The position numbers were made by a program, and so were the translations under genes. From the NCBI RefSeq assembly GCF_018128545.1, contig NZ_JAGSND010000001.1, positions 541,891 to 605,890 of the forward strand: a stretch of DNA of 64,000 nucleotides. Reading direction: 5' to 3'. Source of the DNA: Sinanaerobacter chloroacetimidivorans. GTDB taxonomy: Bacteria > Bacillota > Clostridia > Peptostreptococcales > Anaerovoracaceae. This document shows, piece by piece, positions 37,105 through 46,083 of the stretch; position 1 is the stretch's first letter, and each line of letters opens with the position of its first letter. The notes beneath the pieces were generated by a model that saw nothing but the letters and a program-made list of their open reading frames with translations, was not told where the DNA came from and ran no database searches.

Positions 37105-38250
37105 TTATTTTAATAATTCGCATTCGTAGCTGATGGGGAACCTGTTGCCCCCTTCTACTACTTCAAGCAGTGCCGACACATCGCCGCTTTTTAAGTCAGG
37201 AATTTTTACACTGCCAAAGAGATTGCCCCATAGGGAATGATCCTGATAAACGATATCAATGACATCACAATCCCAAAGATCGTATTTTTCACTCATGGCA
37301 TAAACTGCGTCCTCCATGGTGCCGATACTGTCCACCAGGCCAAGCTCCATGGCCTGTTTCGCCGTATAGACTCGTCCGTCAGCAAGATTCTTTACTGCAT
37401 CCAGGTCAAGATTTCTCTCTTCTGCCACAATCCCTACAAATTGTTCATAGGCTTCATCTACAAGAGATTGAAAGATAGCCTGCTGTTCTTGTGTCAGCGG
37501 TTCTACACTGCTGCCCATGGCCTTGTTCCTGCCTGCTGTTATGGTCACCGTTTTCACTCCATATTTCTCCAGCAGTTCGGAAATATCATACAACGTTCCG
37601 ATGGTGACTCCGATGGATCCCGTCCAGGTGTTCCGGTTGGCGAAAATTTCATCTGCTGCTGCTGCAATATAGTATCCGCCCGATGCTGCCATAGACCCCA
37701 TCACCGCATAGACAGGTCTTTCGGTGGTCTCTTTATATTCATTTAATTTTAAATATAATTCATCACTTTCATAGACACCGCCTCCGGGGGAATCTATGAA
37801 TAACAGGATTCCCTTATTCTCAGGGTCATTCATCAGTTCATCGATTTTATCCAGAGTCCATTGATGCTGGTAGCCTGTTGCGATTCCAAAGGTGTCTACT
37901 TGCCCGGCAAGGATGGTTCCTTCTACGTATAAGGCAGCAAGATAAGGACCGTCTACCTCATAGCCCCTGTCATCGCTGAACAGTGCCCTCTTCACATTCA
38001 GTCCGAAAAGTCCGAGGATCAGCATCCCTCCGATAATAATTAAAAAGACAATCAGGCTTTTTTTCAGTTTACTGTTCTTATTCTGATTCTTCTTCAGAGA
38101 GTATGATGTTTTGTATCCGTTATCATATTCTGAATATCTTTGCTCATATTCAGTTTCGGTATTTCTTCTTTCCTTCTCTATTGGCCCTTGGTTCTGGCAA
38201 CCGTGATCAGCATCCAATCTTTCAAAATTATCTTCGTTTTTTTCTGTCAT
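37105..38250 (-). CDS. sppA: Signal peptide peptidase SppA
   Basis: 381-residue membrane serine protease (S49) that degrades cleaved signal peptides. One membrane helix after a charged N-terminus (about 60-85), then the protease domain with SPGGGVYESDELYLKLNEY, catalytic Ser in GSMAASGGYYIAAAADEIFAN, GSIGV and the Lys region AGRNKAMGSS. Start MTEKNEDNF at 38248-38250, preceded by AAAGGGGA; an upstream in-frame extension would run into repeat DNA. Confidence 0.94.
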   Translation of the reverse strand: MTEKNEDNFERLDADHGCQNQGPIEKERRNTETEYEQRYSEYDNGYKTSYSLKKNQNKNSKLKKSLIVFLIIIGGMLILGLFGLNVKRALFSDDRGYEVDGPYLAALYVEGTILAGQVDTFGIATGYQHQWTLDKIDELMNDPENKGILLFIDSPGGGVYESDELYLKLNEYKETTERPVYAVMGSMAASGGYYIAAAADEIFANRNTWTGSIGVTIGTLYDISELLEKYGVKTVTITAGRNKAMGSSVEPLTQEQQAIFQSLVDEAYEQFVGIVAEERNLDLDAVKNLADGRVYTAKQAMELGLVDSIGTMEDAVYAMSEKYDLWDCDVIDIVYQDHSLWGNLFGSVKIPDLKSGDVSALLEVVEGGNRFPISYECELLK

Positions 38251-38268
38251 TTCTAATCCCCTTTCTCT

Positions 38269-38440
38269 TAGCTCGCCCAATTTGCAAAGCAAATTGTTGG
38301 CGAACTTATGCAAGAAAATCACAAATCTGTGATTTGTAGATTTTTACTGCGACTTAGCTCGCCCAATTTGTGAAACGCCTAATTTGTGAAACAAATTGCC
38401 TAGAAAATCACAAATCTAGTTTGGCAGATTTTTACTTGCA
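38269..38440. repeat. Two degenerate tandem copies (about 85 bp) of a hairpin-rich repeat
   Basis: Copy 1 (38269-38353) and copy 2 (38354-38440) share TTAGCTCGCCCAATTTG, then GAAAATCACAAATCT and AGATTTTTACT. Each forms stem-loops such as AATTTG-CAAAG-CAAATT and AATCACAAATC paired with GATTTGTAGATT. Non-coding, in the gap before sppA. Confidence 0.75.
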
Positions 38441-38494
38441 TTATTACTTAACTATTTTCTACTTTTTTTTACAATATGTCAATCAAAAAAACTG

Positions 38495-38524
38495 TTGACA
38501 GTGTATTATGTCTTATAGTACACT
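38495..38524 (+). promoter_or_regulatory. Promoter with overlapping GntR/YtrA-type operator
   Basis: TTGACA (38495-38500) and TACACT (38519-38524), 18 bp apart. An inverted repeat AGTGTATTA (38500-38508) / TAGTACACT (38516-38524), one mismatch and 7-bp spacer, covers the promoter. It fits an autorepressor site for the GntR gene 66 bp downstream. Confidence 0.7.
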
Positions 38525-38590
38525 ACATACATCAATAGAATCAAAGGAAGGATTTCTACTGTATATAATATGATAAGGAGGGTGATATCT

Positions 38591-38974
38591 ATGTTTCAAC
38601 TTGATTTAAAAAGCAGAAAATCCATTTATGAGCAAATTGTTGATAAGATTAAAGAGCTCATTATTGCAGGTATTCTGCGTCCTGAAGATAAGATTCCTTC
38701 CGTGCGTGAACTTTCGAAGACCCTTACTGTGAACCCCAATACGATTCAAAAGGCTTATCGGGAATTGGAGTATCAGGGGTATCTGTACACCGTTTCCGGT
38801 TTAGGCACCTTTGTGGCCTCTCCGCCGGAGCATCGTATTGATGAAAAAAGAGTGAATGAGGTAAAAGAGCATATACGGGAAAATATCAAAGAATTGCTCT
38901 ATCTCGGATGCCCTCTGGATCGGGTCAAAGACATGATGGAGGAATTACTGCAGGAAAGGAGTAATTGGAAATGA
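38591..38974 (+). CDS. GntR family transcriptional regulator, YtrA type (locus 1)
   Basis: 127 residues: winged-helix GntR domain SIYEQIVDKIKELIIAGILRPEDKIPSVRELSKTLTVNPNTIQKAYRELEYQGYLYTVSGLGTFVA, followed by a short C-terminal helix without ligand domain, the YtrA subfamily layout. Start chosen at MFQLDLKS with AAGGAGGGTGA upstream. Stop overlaps the ABC ATPase start (ATGA). Probably represses its own operon. Confidence 0.93.
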   Translation: MFQLDLKSRKSIYEQIVDKIKELIIAGILRPEDKIPSVRELSKTLTVNPNTIQKAYRELEYQGYLYTVSGLGTFVASPPEHRIDEKRVNEVKEHIRENIKELLYLGCPLDRVKDMMEELLQERSNWK

Positions 38975-39867
38975 TAAAGATAAAAAATCTTGATAAATCT
39001 TTTGATGGTTTTAAAGCACTAACTGATTTAAATTTGAATGTAAAGAAAGGTTCCATCTATGGACTTGTAGGAACAAACGGAGCAGGAAAAACAACATTGA
39101 TCAAACATCTTACAGGTATTCTGAAGCCTGATGCAGGTGATATCCTCATTGAAGACTCCCCTGTGTTTGATAACATAACCATTAAGGAGAGAATGGGATT
39201 TATTCCCGATGATTTATATTTTTTCGCTTCTTATAATTTAAAAGAATCTGCGAAGTTTTACAGCTCCATTTATCCCAACTGGAACCAGAAACGATACGAG
39301 TACATGGTAAAACAGTTCGATTTAAATGAAAAAAGGAAGCTATCAAAGTTTTCCAAGGGAATGCAGAAGCAGGCTGCTTTTATTCTCACCATGTCTTCCA
39401 TGCCGGATTATCTCATTCTGGATGAACCGATTGATGGCTTGGATCCTATTATCAGAAAGCTTGTCTGGAAATACATCGTGGAAGATGTGGCAGAAAGGGA
39501 AATGACCGTTTTGGTATCCTCCCACAACCTTCGAGAACTGGAAGGCATTTGCGACTCTATCGGAATCTTGTCTAAAGGGAAAATGATGATCGAACGTGAT
39601 TTAGACGAACTCAAATCAGATATTCATAAAATCCAGGTAGCCTTTAAGAATGCCGCGGGAAATCCTTATGAAGGGTTAAATGTTCTTCACAAGGAATCCA
39701 GAGGAACTGTGGATCTGCTGATTATCCGAAACAGAAAAGACGTTGTAGAGCAGATTATCAACGAGCAGCACCCTGTCATTTTCGATGTTCTGCCCTTATC
39801 GTTGGAAGAAATTTTTATTTATGAATTAGGAGGTGGGGATCATGAAATTGAAAGCATCTTATTTTAG
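38971..39867 (+). CDS. ABC transporter ATP-binding protein, YtrB type (locus 1)
   Basis: 298 residues: Walker A GTNGAGKTTLIKHL, Q-loop region GFIPDDLYFF, signature FSKGMQKQAAFIL, Walker B LILDEPIDGLDP, H-loop SSHNLRELEGI; C-terminal extension typical of drug or antibiotic exporters. Coupled to GntR upstream and overlapping the permease start by 26 nt. Probable cell-envelope stress or peptide exporter. Confidence 0.93.
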   Translation: MIKIKNLDKSFDGFKALTDLNLNVKKGSIYGLVGTNGAGKTTLIKHLTGILKPDAGDILIEDSPVFDNITIKERMGFIPDDLYFFASYNLKESAKFYSSIYPNWNQKRYEYMVKQFDLNEKRKLSKFSKGMQKQAAFILTMSSMPDYLILDEPIDGLDPIIRKLVWKYIVEDVAEREMTVLVSSHNLRELEGICDSIGILSKGKMMIERDLDELKSDIHKIQVAFKNAAGNPYEGLNVLHKESRGTVDLLIIRNRKDVVEQIINEQHPVIFDVLPLSLEEIFIYELGGGDHEIESILF

Positions 39868-41968
39868 CATATCCAGGCCTTTGGTTATTGAAAATCTAAG
39901 AAGATTTTGGGCGATTCCCGTACTGGCATTTCTTGTTTATTTCCTTTCAGGAGTATTTCCTATTTTAATGTCGTACAACAAGTTGAACCGTATGGGAAAT
40001 TACATTGAGATGTCTCTGAACAATCAACAACCTTTTTATATGTTTGCTCACTTGATGTTTCCGGTCATTACCGCTGTTATTATATTTAAATATCTTCAGA
40101 GTATCAGCTCCGTGTCGGTGATGCACTCCATGCCGTTTACGAGAGCAAAATTATACCAAAGCGGTTTTCTTTCAGGCCTGATCCTGATCCTGCTGCCTAT
40201 TTTGGTCAACGGCATCATTCTTCTGGCCATCAGCAAGCCAGTCTATAACGATTACGATATTTACGGCAACCTGGCAAAAAACATCAATCTCTTTGCAAGG
40301 GCAGATATTTTGAATTGGATCTGGGTATCCTTCATCATCGTGATTGTGGTTTATGCAGTTTCCGTATTTGCCGGGATCCTAACAGGAAATTCTCTGATGC
40401 ATTTTGCTACGGCGCTCTGGTTTAATTTCCTGATACCAGCTTTATATGCGGTATTTATCGCTTATTTCACCCATTTCTTCTATGGTTTTGACAGCGCCGG
40501 AAGCTGGATGGACTTCGGCATGAGTATATCCCCCTTCCTAAAGGCCTTGGAAAATGCAGGAGAATTTGGTCTGGGTGTAACCTTATATTATATAGCTACT
40601 TTCCTTGTTCTTTACGGAGTTACCTTTGTACTCTACGGAAGAAGAAAACTGGAGAGGGCTACGGATACTCTTGCCTTTGGTTTTATGGAACCGATTATTT
40701 GCTATCTGATCGCCTTTTTGGGTATGACGCTGCTGGGCTTCTATTTTGATGTTCTGGGCGAATCAGAGTTTTACATGTATGCCGGCCTTGCTGCAGGTAC
40801 GTTGATTTTCTTCATTATCGGTCAAATGATCGTAAAGAAAACACCGCGCATCTATAACAAAAGGAGTCTTCAAAGCTTTGGAATCTATGCTCTCATTGCT
40901 ATCCTCTTCATCGTTTCATTGAATTTGGATGTGACAGGTTTTGAGCGCAGGGTGCCGAACCCCGATAAGGTAAAGAGCGTTTCTTTATCCGAGGGATTTC
41001 TATCCCGGTATTATTATCATAATGAGTTCTCGCCGGAATTTAAGGATCCTGAAAATATAAAAGCAATCACTGCTTTGCATCAATCACTGATCGATGACAA
41101 ACAGAGGTTTGAGAATCCAACCCAAAACCTCTACAATACCAGTATCAAGCTTGGGTACGAACTTAGCAGCCCCTTCTCGATGAGCAGAAGATATATTATT
41201 GACTATCTCTTCTATCGAGACAGTGCTGAATTCAAGAAGATTTTTGAATCTAAGGAATTTAAAGAATTGTATTCCATTAAAAATATAAAATATGAAAAAT
41301 TAAATTCCATCAGTTTGAATACAAACCGCCCCATCAGCCAAACCATAGAAATCAAAGATGCAAAGAAGATCAAAGAATTTATTGATTGTATCGATAAGGA
41401 TTTCCGTGAGCAGACCTTTGAAGATATGGTAAGCCTGAAACGCGGATTTGCCTATGCTGATATCAATTTCGCCTATAAGGACGATAACTCCGGTTCACCA
41501 GATCGGTTGATTGAAAACAGCATTTCTTATAACATCACAAAAAATCATAAATACACCATACAGTGGCTGGAGGAAAACGGATATGCAGAACAACTAAAAT
41601 TTTCTGCGAATGAAATTCAATATATCGAGTTCTATCATCAGGTGAATGAATCAGCTTCAGCCGGATATCCGGAAGCTGTAAAAGAATACTCCACTGTGAA
41701 TCCTTTGCCGGATGGTGAAGGAAAGAGTCTCCGAATTACGGATCCTCAAACCATTCAAACGATTCTGGATACCTGCGAGACACAAAATATTAATTATGAT
41801 GATTACTATTACGGAATCATCGTATATAAGAATGGCTTTGAAGATATGGATATTTCAGATCCGCGCACAAAAGAAATGTATGAGAAATACGGATCCGAAT
41901 ATCCAACTTATCAAATCTATTTCAATGAAGGAAATATTCCGGCCTTTTTAACGGATTATTTTCAATAA
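39842..41968 (+). CDS. ABC-2 type permease with large extracytoplasmic domain (locus 1)
   Basis: 708 residues. Six or more helices in the first 350 residues (for example FWAIPVLAFLVYFLSGVFPI and ILILLPILVNGIILLAI), then, after helix YALIAILFIVSLNL (about 352), a 350-residue hydrophilic domain at the C-terminus. The start ATG at 39842 has AGGAGGTGGGG. Permease of the GntR-controlled exporter; the outer domain could sense or bind the substrate. Confidence 0.88.
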   Translation: MKLKASYFSISRPLVIENLRRFWAIPVLAFLVYFLSGVFPILMSYNKLNRMGNYIEMSLNNQQPFYMFAHLMFPVITAVIIFKYLQSISSVSVMHSMPFTRAKLYQSGFLSGLILILLPILVNGIILLAISKPVYNDYDIYGNLAKNINLFARADILNWIWVSFIIVIVVYAVSVFAGILTGNSLMHFATALWFNFLIPALYAVFIAYFTHFFYGFDSAGSWMDFGMSISPFLKALENAGEFGLGVTLYYIATFLVLYGVTFVLYGRRKLERATDTLAFGFMEPIICYLIAFLGMTLLGFYFDVLGESEFYMYAGLAAGTLIFFIIGQMIVKKTPRIYNKRSLQSFGIYALIAILFIVSLNLDVTGFERRVPNPDKVKSVSLSEGFLSRYYYHNEFSPEFKDPENIKAITALHQSLIDDKQRFENPTQNLYNTSIKLGYELSSPFSMSRRYIIDYLFYRDSAEFKKIFESKEFKELYSIKNIKYEKLNSISLNTNRPISQTIEIKDAKKIKEFIDCIDKDFREQTFEDMVSLKRGFAYADINFAYKDDNSGSPDRLIENSISYNITKNHKYTIQWLEENGYAEQLKFSANEIQYIEFYHQVNESASAGYPEAVKEYSTVNPLPDGEGKSLRITDPQTIQTILDTCETQNINYDDYYYGIIVYKNGFEDMDISDPRTKEMYEKYGSEYPTYQIYFNEGNIPAFLTDYFQ

Positions 41969-41999
41969 CATCTATCATTCAAAAGGGTTTTTATAATTT

Positions 42000-42036
42000 A
42001 AAACTGCATCAGGTACTGGTGCAGTTTTATTCTTTC
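42000..42036 (+). terminator. Intrinsic terminator of locus 1
   Basis: AAAACTGCA (42000-42008) pairs with TGCAGTTTT (42020-42028) followed by ATTCTTT; 31 bp after the permease stop. Confidence 0.75.
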
Positions 42037-42142
42037 CAGACTTATTTCAAAAGCTGTACTTTCGTATATTTTACTCTCGGTTGATACATGTTATAATTAA
42101 TGTTTCTAAGGATAAATTCAATTCGGAAGTTAGGAGATTATC

Positions 42143-43420
42143 ATGATATACGATATTATTATCATAGGAGCCGGTGCAGCCGGACTCTTCGCGGGAGCTT
42201 CTCTTCCCTCTCCTCAAAATGGTTTGATTCTCGAAAAAAGCGCTTCACCCGGTAAGAAGCTGCTGCTCTCCGGAGGCGGCCAATGTAATATCACCCATAA
42301 TGGCAGTATCAAGGATTTTATTTTACATTACGGTGACCACGGCAAGAAGATACGCTCCGTATTGTATCGATTTAATAATCAATCCGTTATGGATTTCTTT
42401 GCAGGCCATCAGTTCCCCCTGTTTGAAAGGGAAGATGGCAAGGTTTTCCCTTCCTCCCTCAAAGCGCAGGATGTTTTGGATCTTCTTTTAAATTGCTGTA
42501 ACAATAACGGTATCACCATTTTATACAATTCTCCGGTTACAAAAATAAGTTACCGGGAAGATACGTCCTCACCCGTCTATACTGTTAGCTGCGATGGAAA
42601 TCAATATATGACACGGAAACTCGTAGTCGCAGCAGGAGGTTGTTCCTACCCTGCTACAGGTTCCGACGGGAGCCTGTTGTCTGTACTGAAGGAGCTTGAC
42701 ATTGAGCTGGTTCCATCGAGACCTTCATTAATGCCTGTTTATGTACAGGACTATCCCTATGGAAATTTATCCGGCATCTCATTTTCAAGTGCTAGAATAA
42801 CTTTGTACGACTCTTTTAAAGGAGATCATCAAATGGCATCATCCTTTTCAGACAGTAAAATTGCAGAAAATACGGATGCTCTGCTCTTTACCCATAGCGG
42901 TTTTTCAGGACCCGGCATTTTAAATATTTCTCGTTACGCCGAAAAAGGACAGCAGCTTTCCATCAATTATTATCCGAAAAAAAACCGGGACGCTATCTTG
43001 AAAGACTTGACAAAGGCAATACCTGGAAATAAAAAACAGCTCCTTACAGTCCTTTATGAATATTTCAATAAAGAAATATCCGCATCCCCGGCAGAGCTTC
43101 CCTATCGTTTTCTGGAATCAGTATGTTTGCGTTGTCAGCTGAATACACAGCAAAAGTATTCTCAAATATCCGGATCCCAGCTAAAATCCCTCGTAAGTAT
43201 TCTTACGGAAGATACCTTTCTTATAAATAGACTGGGCGGATTTGAGACTGCCATGGCGACTGCCGGCGGTGTATCTCTGGATGAAGTAAACTTAAAAACG
43301 CTGGAATCCAATAAATATCCAAACCTGTTCTTTGCTGGTGAAATTCTGGACGTTGACGGGGATACCGGAGGATATAATCTTCAGTTTGCTTTTTCTTCCG
43401 GATATCTGGCTGCACAATAA
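42143..43420 (+). CDS. HI0933/BaiN-type NAD(P)/FAD-dependent oxidoreductase
   Basis: 425 residues. FAD-binding IIGAGAAGLFAGASL, the family motif SPGKKLLLSGGGQCNITH, REDGKVFPSS, AAGGCSYPATGSDGS, LLFTHSGFSGPGIL, and C-terminal TAGGVSLDEVN and LFFAGEILDVDGDTGGYNLQFAFSSG. Substrates of the family are diverse and mostly unknown. AGGAG upstream; monocistronic between the two ABC loci. Confidence 0.94.
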   Translation: MIYDIIIIGAGAAGLFAGASLPSPQNGLILEKSASPGKKLLLSGGGQCNITHNGSIKDFILHYGDHGKKIRSVLYRFNNQSVMDFFAGHQFPLFEREDGKVFPSSLKAQDVLDLLLNCCNNNGITILYNSPVTKISYREDTSSPVYTVSCDGNQYMTRKLVVAAGGCSYPATGSDGSLLSVLKELDIELVPSRPSLMPVYVQDYPYGNLSGISFSSARITLYDSFKGDHQMASSFSDSKIAENTDALLFTHSGFSGPGILNISRYAEKGQQLSINYYPKKNRDAILKDLTKAIPGNKKQLLTVLYEYFNKEISASPAELPYRFLESVCLRCQLNTQQKYSQISGSQLKSLVSILTEDTFLINRLGGFETAMATAGGVSLDEVNLKTLESNKYPNLFFAGEILDVDGDTGGYNLQFAFSSGYLAAQ

Positions 43421-43442
43421 TTTATTAAATTTATTAATTCTA

Positions 43443-43497
43443 TTGACATAATTTATATGCACTGTTAATATTGTATATATCGTATATATACAATATT
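43443..43497 (+). promoter_or_regulatory. Promoter with perfect 14-bp-arm operator for GntR locus 2
   Basis: TTGACA (43443-43448), 17 bp, TAATAT (43466-43471). The -10 box overlaps a perfect inverted repeat AATATTGTATATAT (43467-43480) / complementary arm (43484-43497) with a 3-nt centre. A small hairpin CTGTCC/GGACAG (43504-43519) follows, just before the ribosome site. Confidence 0.85.
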
Positions 43498-43533
43498 TTT
43501 TTACTGTCCATACGGACAGCAAGAGGGGAATCT

Positions 43534-43905
43534 ATGGATATCATTATCAGTAATTCCGGTAATAAGCCAATTTATGAACAGATCACTACTCAAATTAAAA
43601 GCTTGATTCTAAACGGTGCTCTTCAGGAGGGAGAGGCGCTTCCTTCCATGAGGCTGCTTGCCAAAGAGCTTCGTATCAGCGTCATTACCACGAAAAGGGC
43701 GTATGAGGATCTGGAGAGAGATGGCTATATTGAAACAGTTACAGGAAGAGGCAGCTTCGTTGCCCCTAAAAATCTTGAATTCGTAAAAGAGGAACATTTA
43801 CGTCAGATAGAAGATCATTTGCAGCATGCTGTTGATCTTGCAAAGCGGAGCGATATTCGCTGCAATGAATTGATCGAAATTCTAAACTTATTATACAAGG
43901 ACTAG
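43534..43905 (+). CDS. GntR family transcriptional regulator, YtrA type (locus 2)
   Basis: 123 residues: GntR winged helix KPIYEQITTQIKSLILNGALQEGEALPSMRLLAKELRISVITTKRAYEDLERDGYIETVTGRGSFVA and a short C-terminal helix. Start MDIIISNSG with AGAGGGGAA upstream; translation cannot begin in the operator upstream. Presumed repressor acting at the palindrome over its own promoter. Confidence 0.94.
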   Translation: MDIIISNSGNKPIYEQITTQIKSLILNGALQEGEALPSMRLLAKELRISVITTKRAYEDLERDGYIETVTGRGSFVAPKNLEFVKEEHLRQIEDHLQHAVDLAKRSDIRCNELIEILNLLYKD

Positions 43906-43955
43906 TCAGCAGCCGGCAAATTGGGACTGCATACCGGTCAGAAACGGAGGTACAG

Positions 43956-44819
43956 GTGAACAGTGCTATTGAAATTAATCATTTAACAAAACATTTTACC
44001 GGATTCTCTCTGGAAGATCTTCAATTGAATCTGCCCTGCGGCAGCATCATGGGTTTTATCGGTGAAAACGGTGCAGGGAAAACAACTACCATCAAGCTCA
44101 TTTTGAATCAGTTGAAAAAAGATACCGGATCCATAAAAATATTCGGCTTGGATCATATTACTGATGAAAAAAGAATCAAGGAAGATATTGGAGTGGTCTT
44201 TGACGAAAGTTATTTTCATGAAAACCTGAGGCCCAAGCAGATATCCAAAGTAATGAATCAGATGTTTCAGAATTGGGATGAGAAGCTGTTTTTAGATCAT
44301 CTGGATCGGTTTCAGATTCCGTTAAATAAGACAACCAAAGAATTTTCCAGGGGGATGAAAATGAAGCTCTCCATTGCTACAGCTTTATCTCATCATCCAA
44401 AACTGCTGATTCTGGATGAAGCCACCAGCGGCCTCGATCCCATTGTCAGAAATGAAATTCTGGATCTTTTTCTGGAGTTCATCCAGGACGAAAGCCATTC
44501 CATTCTGTTGTCTTCGCATATCACCAGCGACCTGGAAAAAGTAGCCGATTATATCACGTTCATTCATCAGGGGAAATTGGTATTAAGTGAATCGAAGGAT
44601 CATTTACGTTACAACTATGGCATGCTTTTATGCGGGGCATCAGATTTTTCTGCAATCGACAAGGAAGATATTCTGGGTCACAGGCAGAGCCGCTTTGGTC
44701 ATGAAATATTAGTGAAAGATAAAGAAGCTATGAAACGAAAATATAAGGGGTTAACCATAGATCAGGTCTCATTGGAAGACATTATGCTTTTTTATGTAAA
44801 GGAGGGAGTCCATAAATGA
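43956..44819 (+). CDS. ABC transporter ATP-binding protein (locus 2)
   Basis: 287 residues with a GTG start after CGGAGG. Walker A GENGAGKTTTIKLI, signature FSRGMKMKLSIATAL, Walker B LILDEATSGLDP, H-loop SSHITSDLEKV. Overlaps the permease by 4 nt (ATGA). Same organisation as locus 1 but different sequence, so not a recent duplicate. Confidence 0.93.
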   Translation: MNSAIEINHLTKHFTGFSLEDLQLNLPCGSIMGFIGENGAGKTTTIKLILNQLKKDTGSIKIFGLDHITDEKRIKEDIGVVFDESYFHENLRPKQISKVMNQMFQNWDEKLFLDHLDRFQIPLNKTTKEFSRGMKMKLSIATALSHHPKLLILDEATSGLDPIVRNEILDLFLEFIQDESHSILLSSHITSDLEKVADYITFIHQGKLVLSESKDHLRYNYGMLLCGASDFSAIDKEDILGHRQSRFGHEILVKDKEAMKRKYKGLTIDQVSLEDIMLFYVKEGVHK

Positions 44820-45448
44820 TTGGTTTATTGCTGAAAGACTTTTATACCCTAAAACAATACACTCGTTCTATACTGATTATGCTGGTGTTCTTTGCCTTGA
44901 TCAGCGTGGGAATGGATAATTCCACATCCTTCTTTCAGGGAATGTTTGTCATGCTGTTTATGACCATGACCATTTCTTCTTTCTCCTATGATAATCTAGC
45001 GAAATGGGATCGTTATGCCCTTTCTCTTCCCGTGACGAAAAGTACCGTAGTGGCCAGCAAATATTTACTGGCGATAATAATGTCTATGTTTGGATCGGCC
45101 ATTGCATTTCTCGCCACTTCCATTATGCTGATTTTCCGGCCTGTTGAGGGCTTCGGAATCAGGGAACACCTTCTTGTAACTTATGGTGTCATTATGGTGG
45201 CAATCTTTTTTGCCAGTATCCTGCTGCCTTTAATTTATAAATTCGGAGTAGAAAAAAGCAGATTGTTTTTAATCGCTATCTTTGCCGTACCCTTCTCACT
45301 GGTAGTCTTACTCGACAAATTGGGGATTGCCTTACCTCCGAAAGAGACACTCATCACCTTGTTCAAGCTTATGCCGGTTCTCGTTCTGTTGATCTTCTTC
45401 GTATCCTACCTATTATCGGTTGGGATTTATAAAAATAAAGAGATATGA
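44816..45448 (+). CDS. ABC-2 type permease (locus 2)
   Basis: 210 residues, six predicted helices (from LIMLVFFALISVGMD to VLVLLIFFVSYLLSVGIY) and the conserved SFSYDNLAKWDRYALSLPVTK segment found in small ABC-2 permeases of GntR-controlled operons. No large outer domain, unlike locus 1. Confidence 0.9.
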   Translation: MIGLLLKDFYTLKQYTRSILIMLVFFALISVGMDNSTSFFQGMFVMLFMTMTISSFSYDNLAKWDRYALSLPVTKSTVVASKYLLAIIMSMFGSAIAFLATSIMLIFRPVEGFGIREHLLVTYGVIMVAIFFASILLPLIYKFGVEKSRLFLIAIFAVPFSLVVLLDKLGIALPPKETLITLFKLMPVLVLLIFFVSYLLSVGIYKNKEI

Positions 45449-45534
45449 AGAAACAGTCGAATTGAGAGAATGCAAAGATCTGTGAAAGCGGAAATTTTTA
45501 TATGCCTGATTGTCCAAAGGGCATCAACAAAAAA

Positions 45535-45600
45535 GGCCGGGAATATTTCGGAAACATAGTTTCCGCAGATAATCCTGGCCCTTTGTTTTATTTTTTTAAT
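45535..45600 (+). terminator. Intrinsic terminator of locus 2
   Basis: GGCCGGGAATAT at 45535 pairs with ATAATCCTGGCC ending 45580, enclosing an inner GGAAAC/GTTTCC hairpin, followed by CTTTGTTTTATTTTTTT. About 85 bp after the permease stop. 45600-45663 holds only degenerate GATGCTTTA-like repeats. Confidence 0.82.
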
Positions 45601-45663
45601 GCTTTATTTTTTAATGGTTTCCTCTTTCATGCTTTACGCATTGATGCTCTACTTTTTGATGCT

Positions 45664-46011
45664 TTACTCTTCTTCCTGATCCTCGCTGCCGATAAGTTCA
45701 TCCAGTTCTTCCTCTGATAAACTGTCAAAATCCACTGGTTCATCCGGCAGTTCGTCTGTTAAAATAGGGACTGCTACGATGACATTTTTAGCGTCTTCTA
45801 ATGCTTCTTCTGGTACAAACAAGTCGATAGGAAAGGCACTGTTTGAACCCATGAAAATTTCAAGAAAATTTCCTGCGCCTTTAAATTTTTTCACACAGGG
45901 AATACCTTCGCTTAAAAGTTTAGACTCCAGTAGATCCGCTTCAAAGCTATTTTTTGCCGTGCATAGATATACGCCATCTCGCCATTCATTTCGATCTTTC
46001 TTTTCAAACAT
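45664..46011 (-). CDS. DUF2007-like putative signal-transducing protein
   Basis: 115 residues. VYLCTAKNSFEADLLESKLLSEGIPCVKK followed by IDLFVPEEALEDAKNVI matches the small DUF2007 fold (an ACT-like domain); the acidic tail ends SEEELDELIGSEDQEEE. Start at MFEKKDR, 7 nt after AGAGG; the ATG two codons upstream is too close to the site. Function unknown. Confidence 0.82.
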   Translation of the reverse strand: MFEKKDRNEWRDGVYLCTAKNSFEADLLESKLLSEGIPCVKKFKGAGNFLEIFMGSNSAFPIDLFVPEEALEDAKNVIVAVPILTDELPDEPVDFDSLSEEELDELIGSEDQEEE

Positions 46012-46083
46012 CGTCATACCTCTTTCCTATTTTTATTACAGGTTTCTATTACAGGTGATTCTGTTGTCTATCGGCTCAGGGAT

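Noticed and set aside
45502..45717. 71-codon plus-strand frame
   Set aside because: Runs through the locus 2 terminator and into the opposite-strand DUF2007-like gene; low-complexity Phe/Leu composition.
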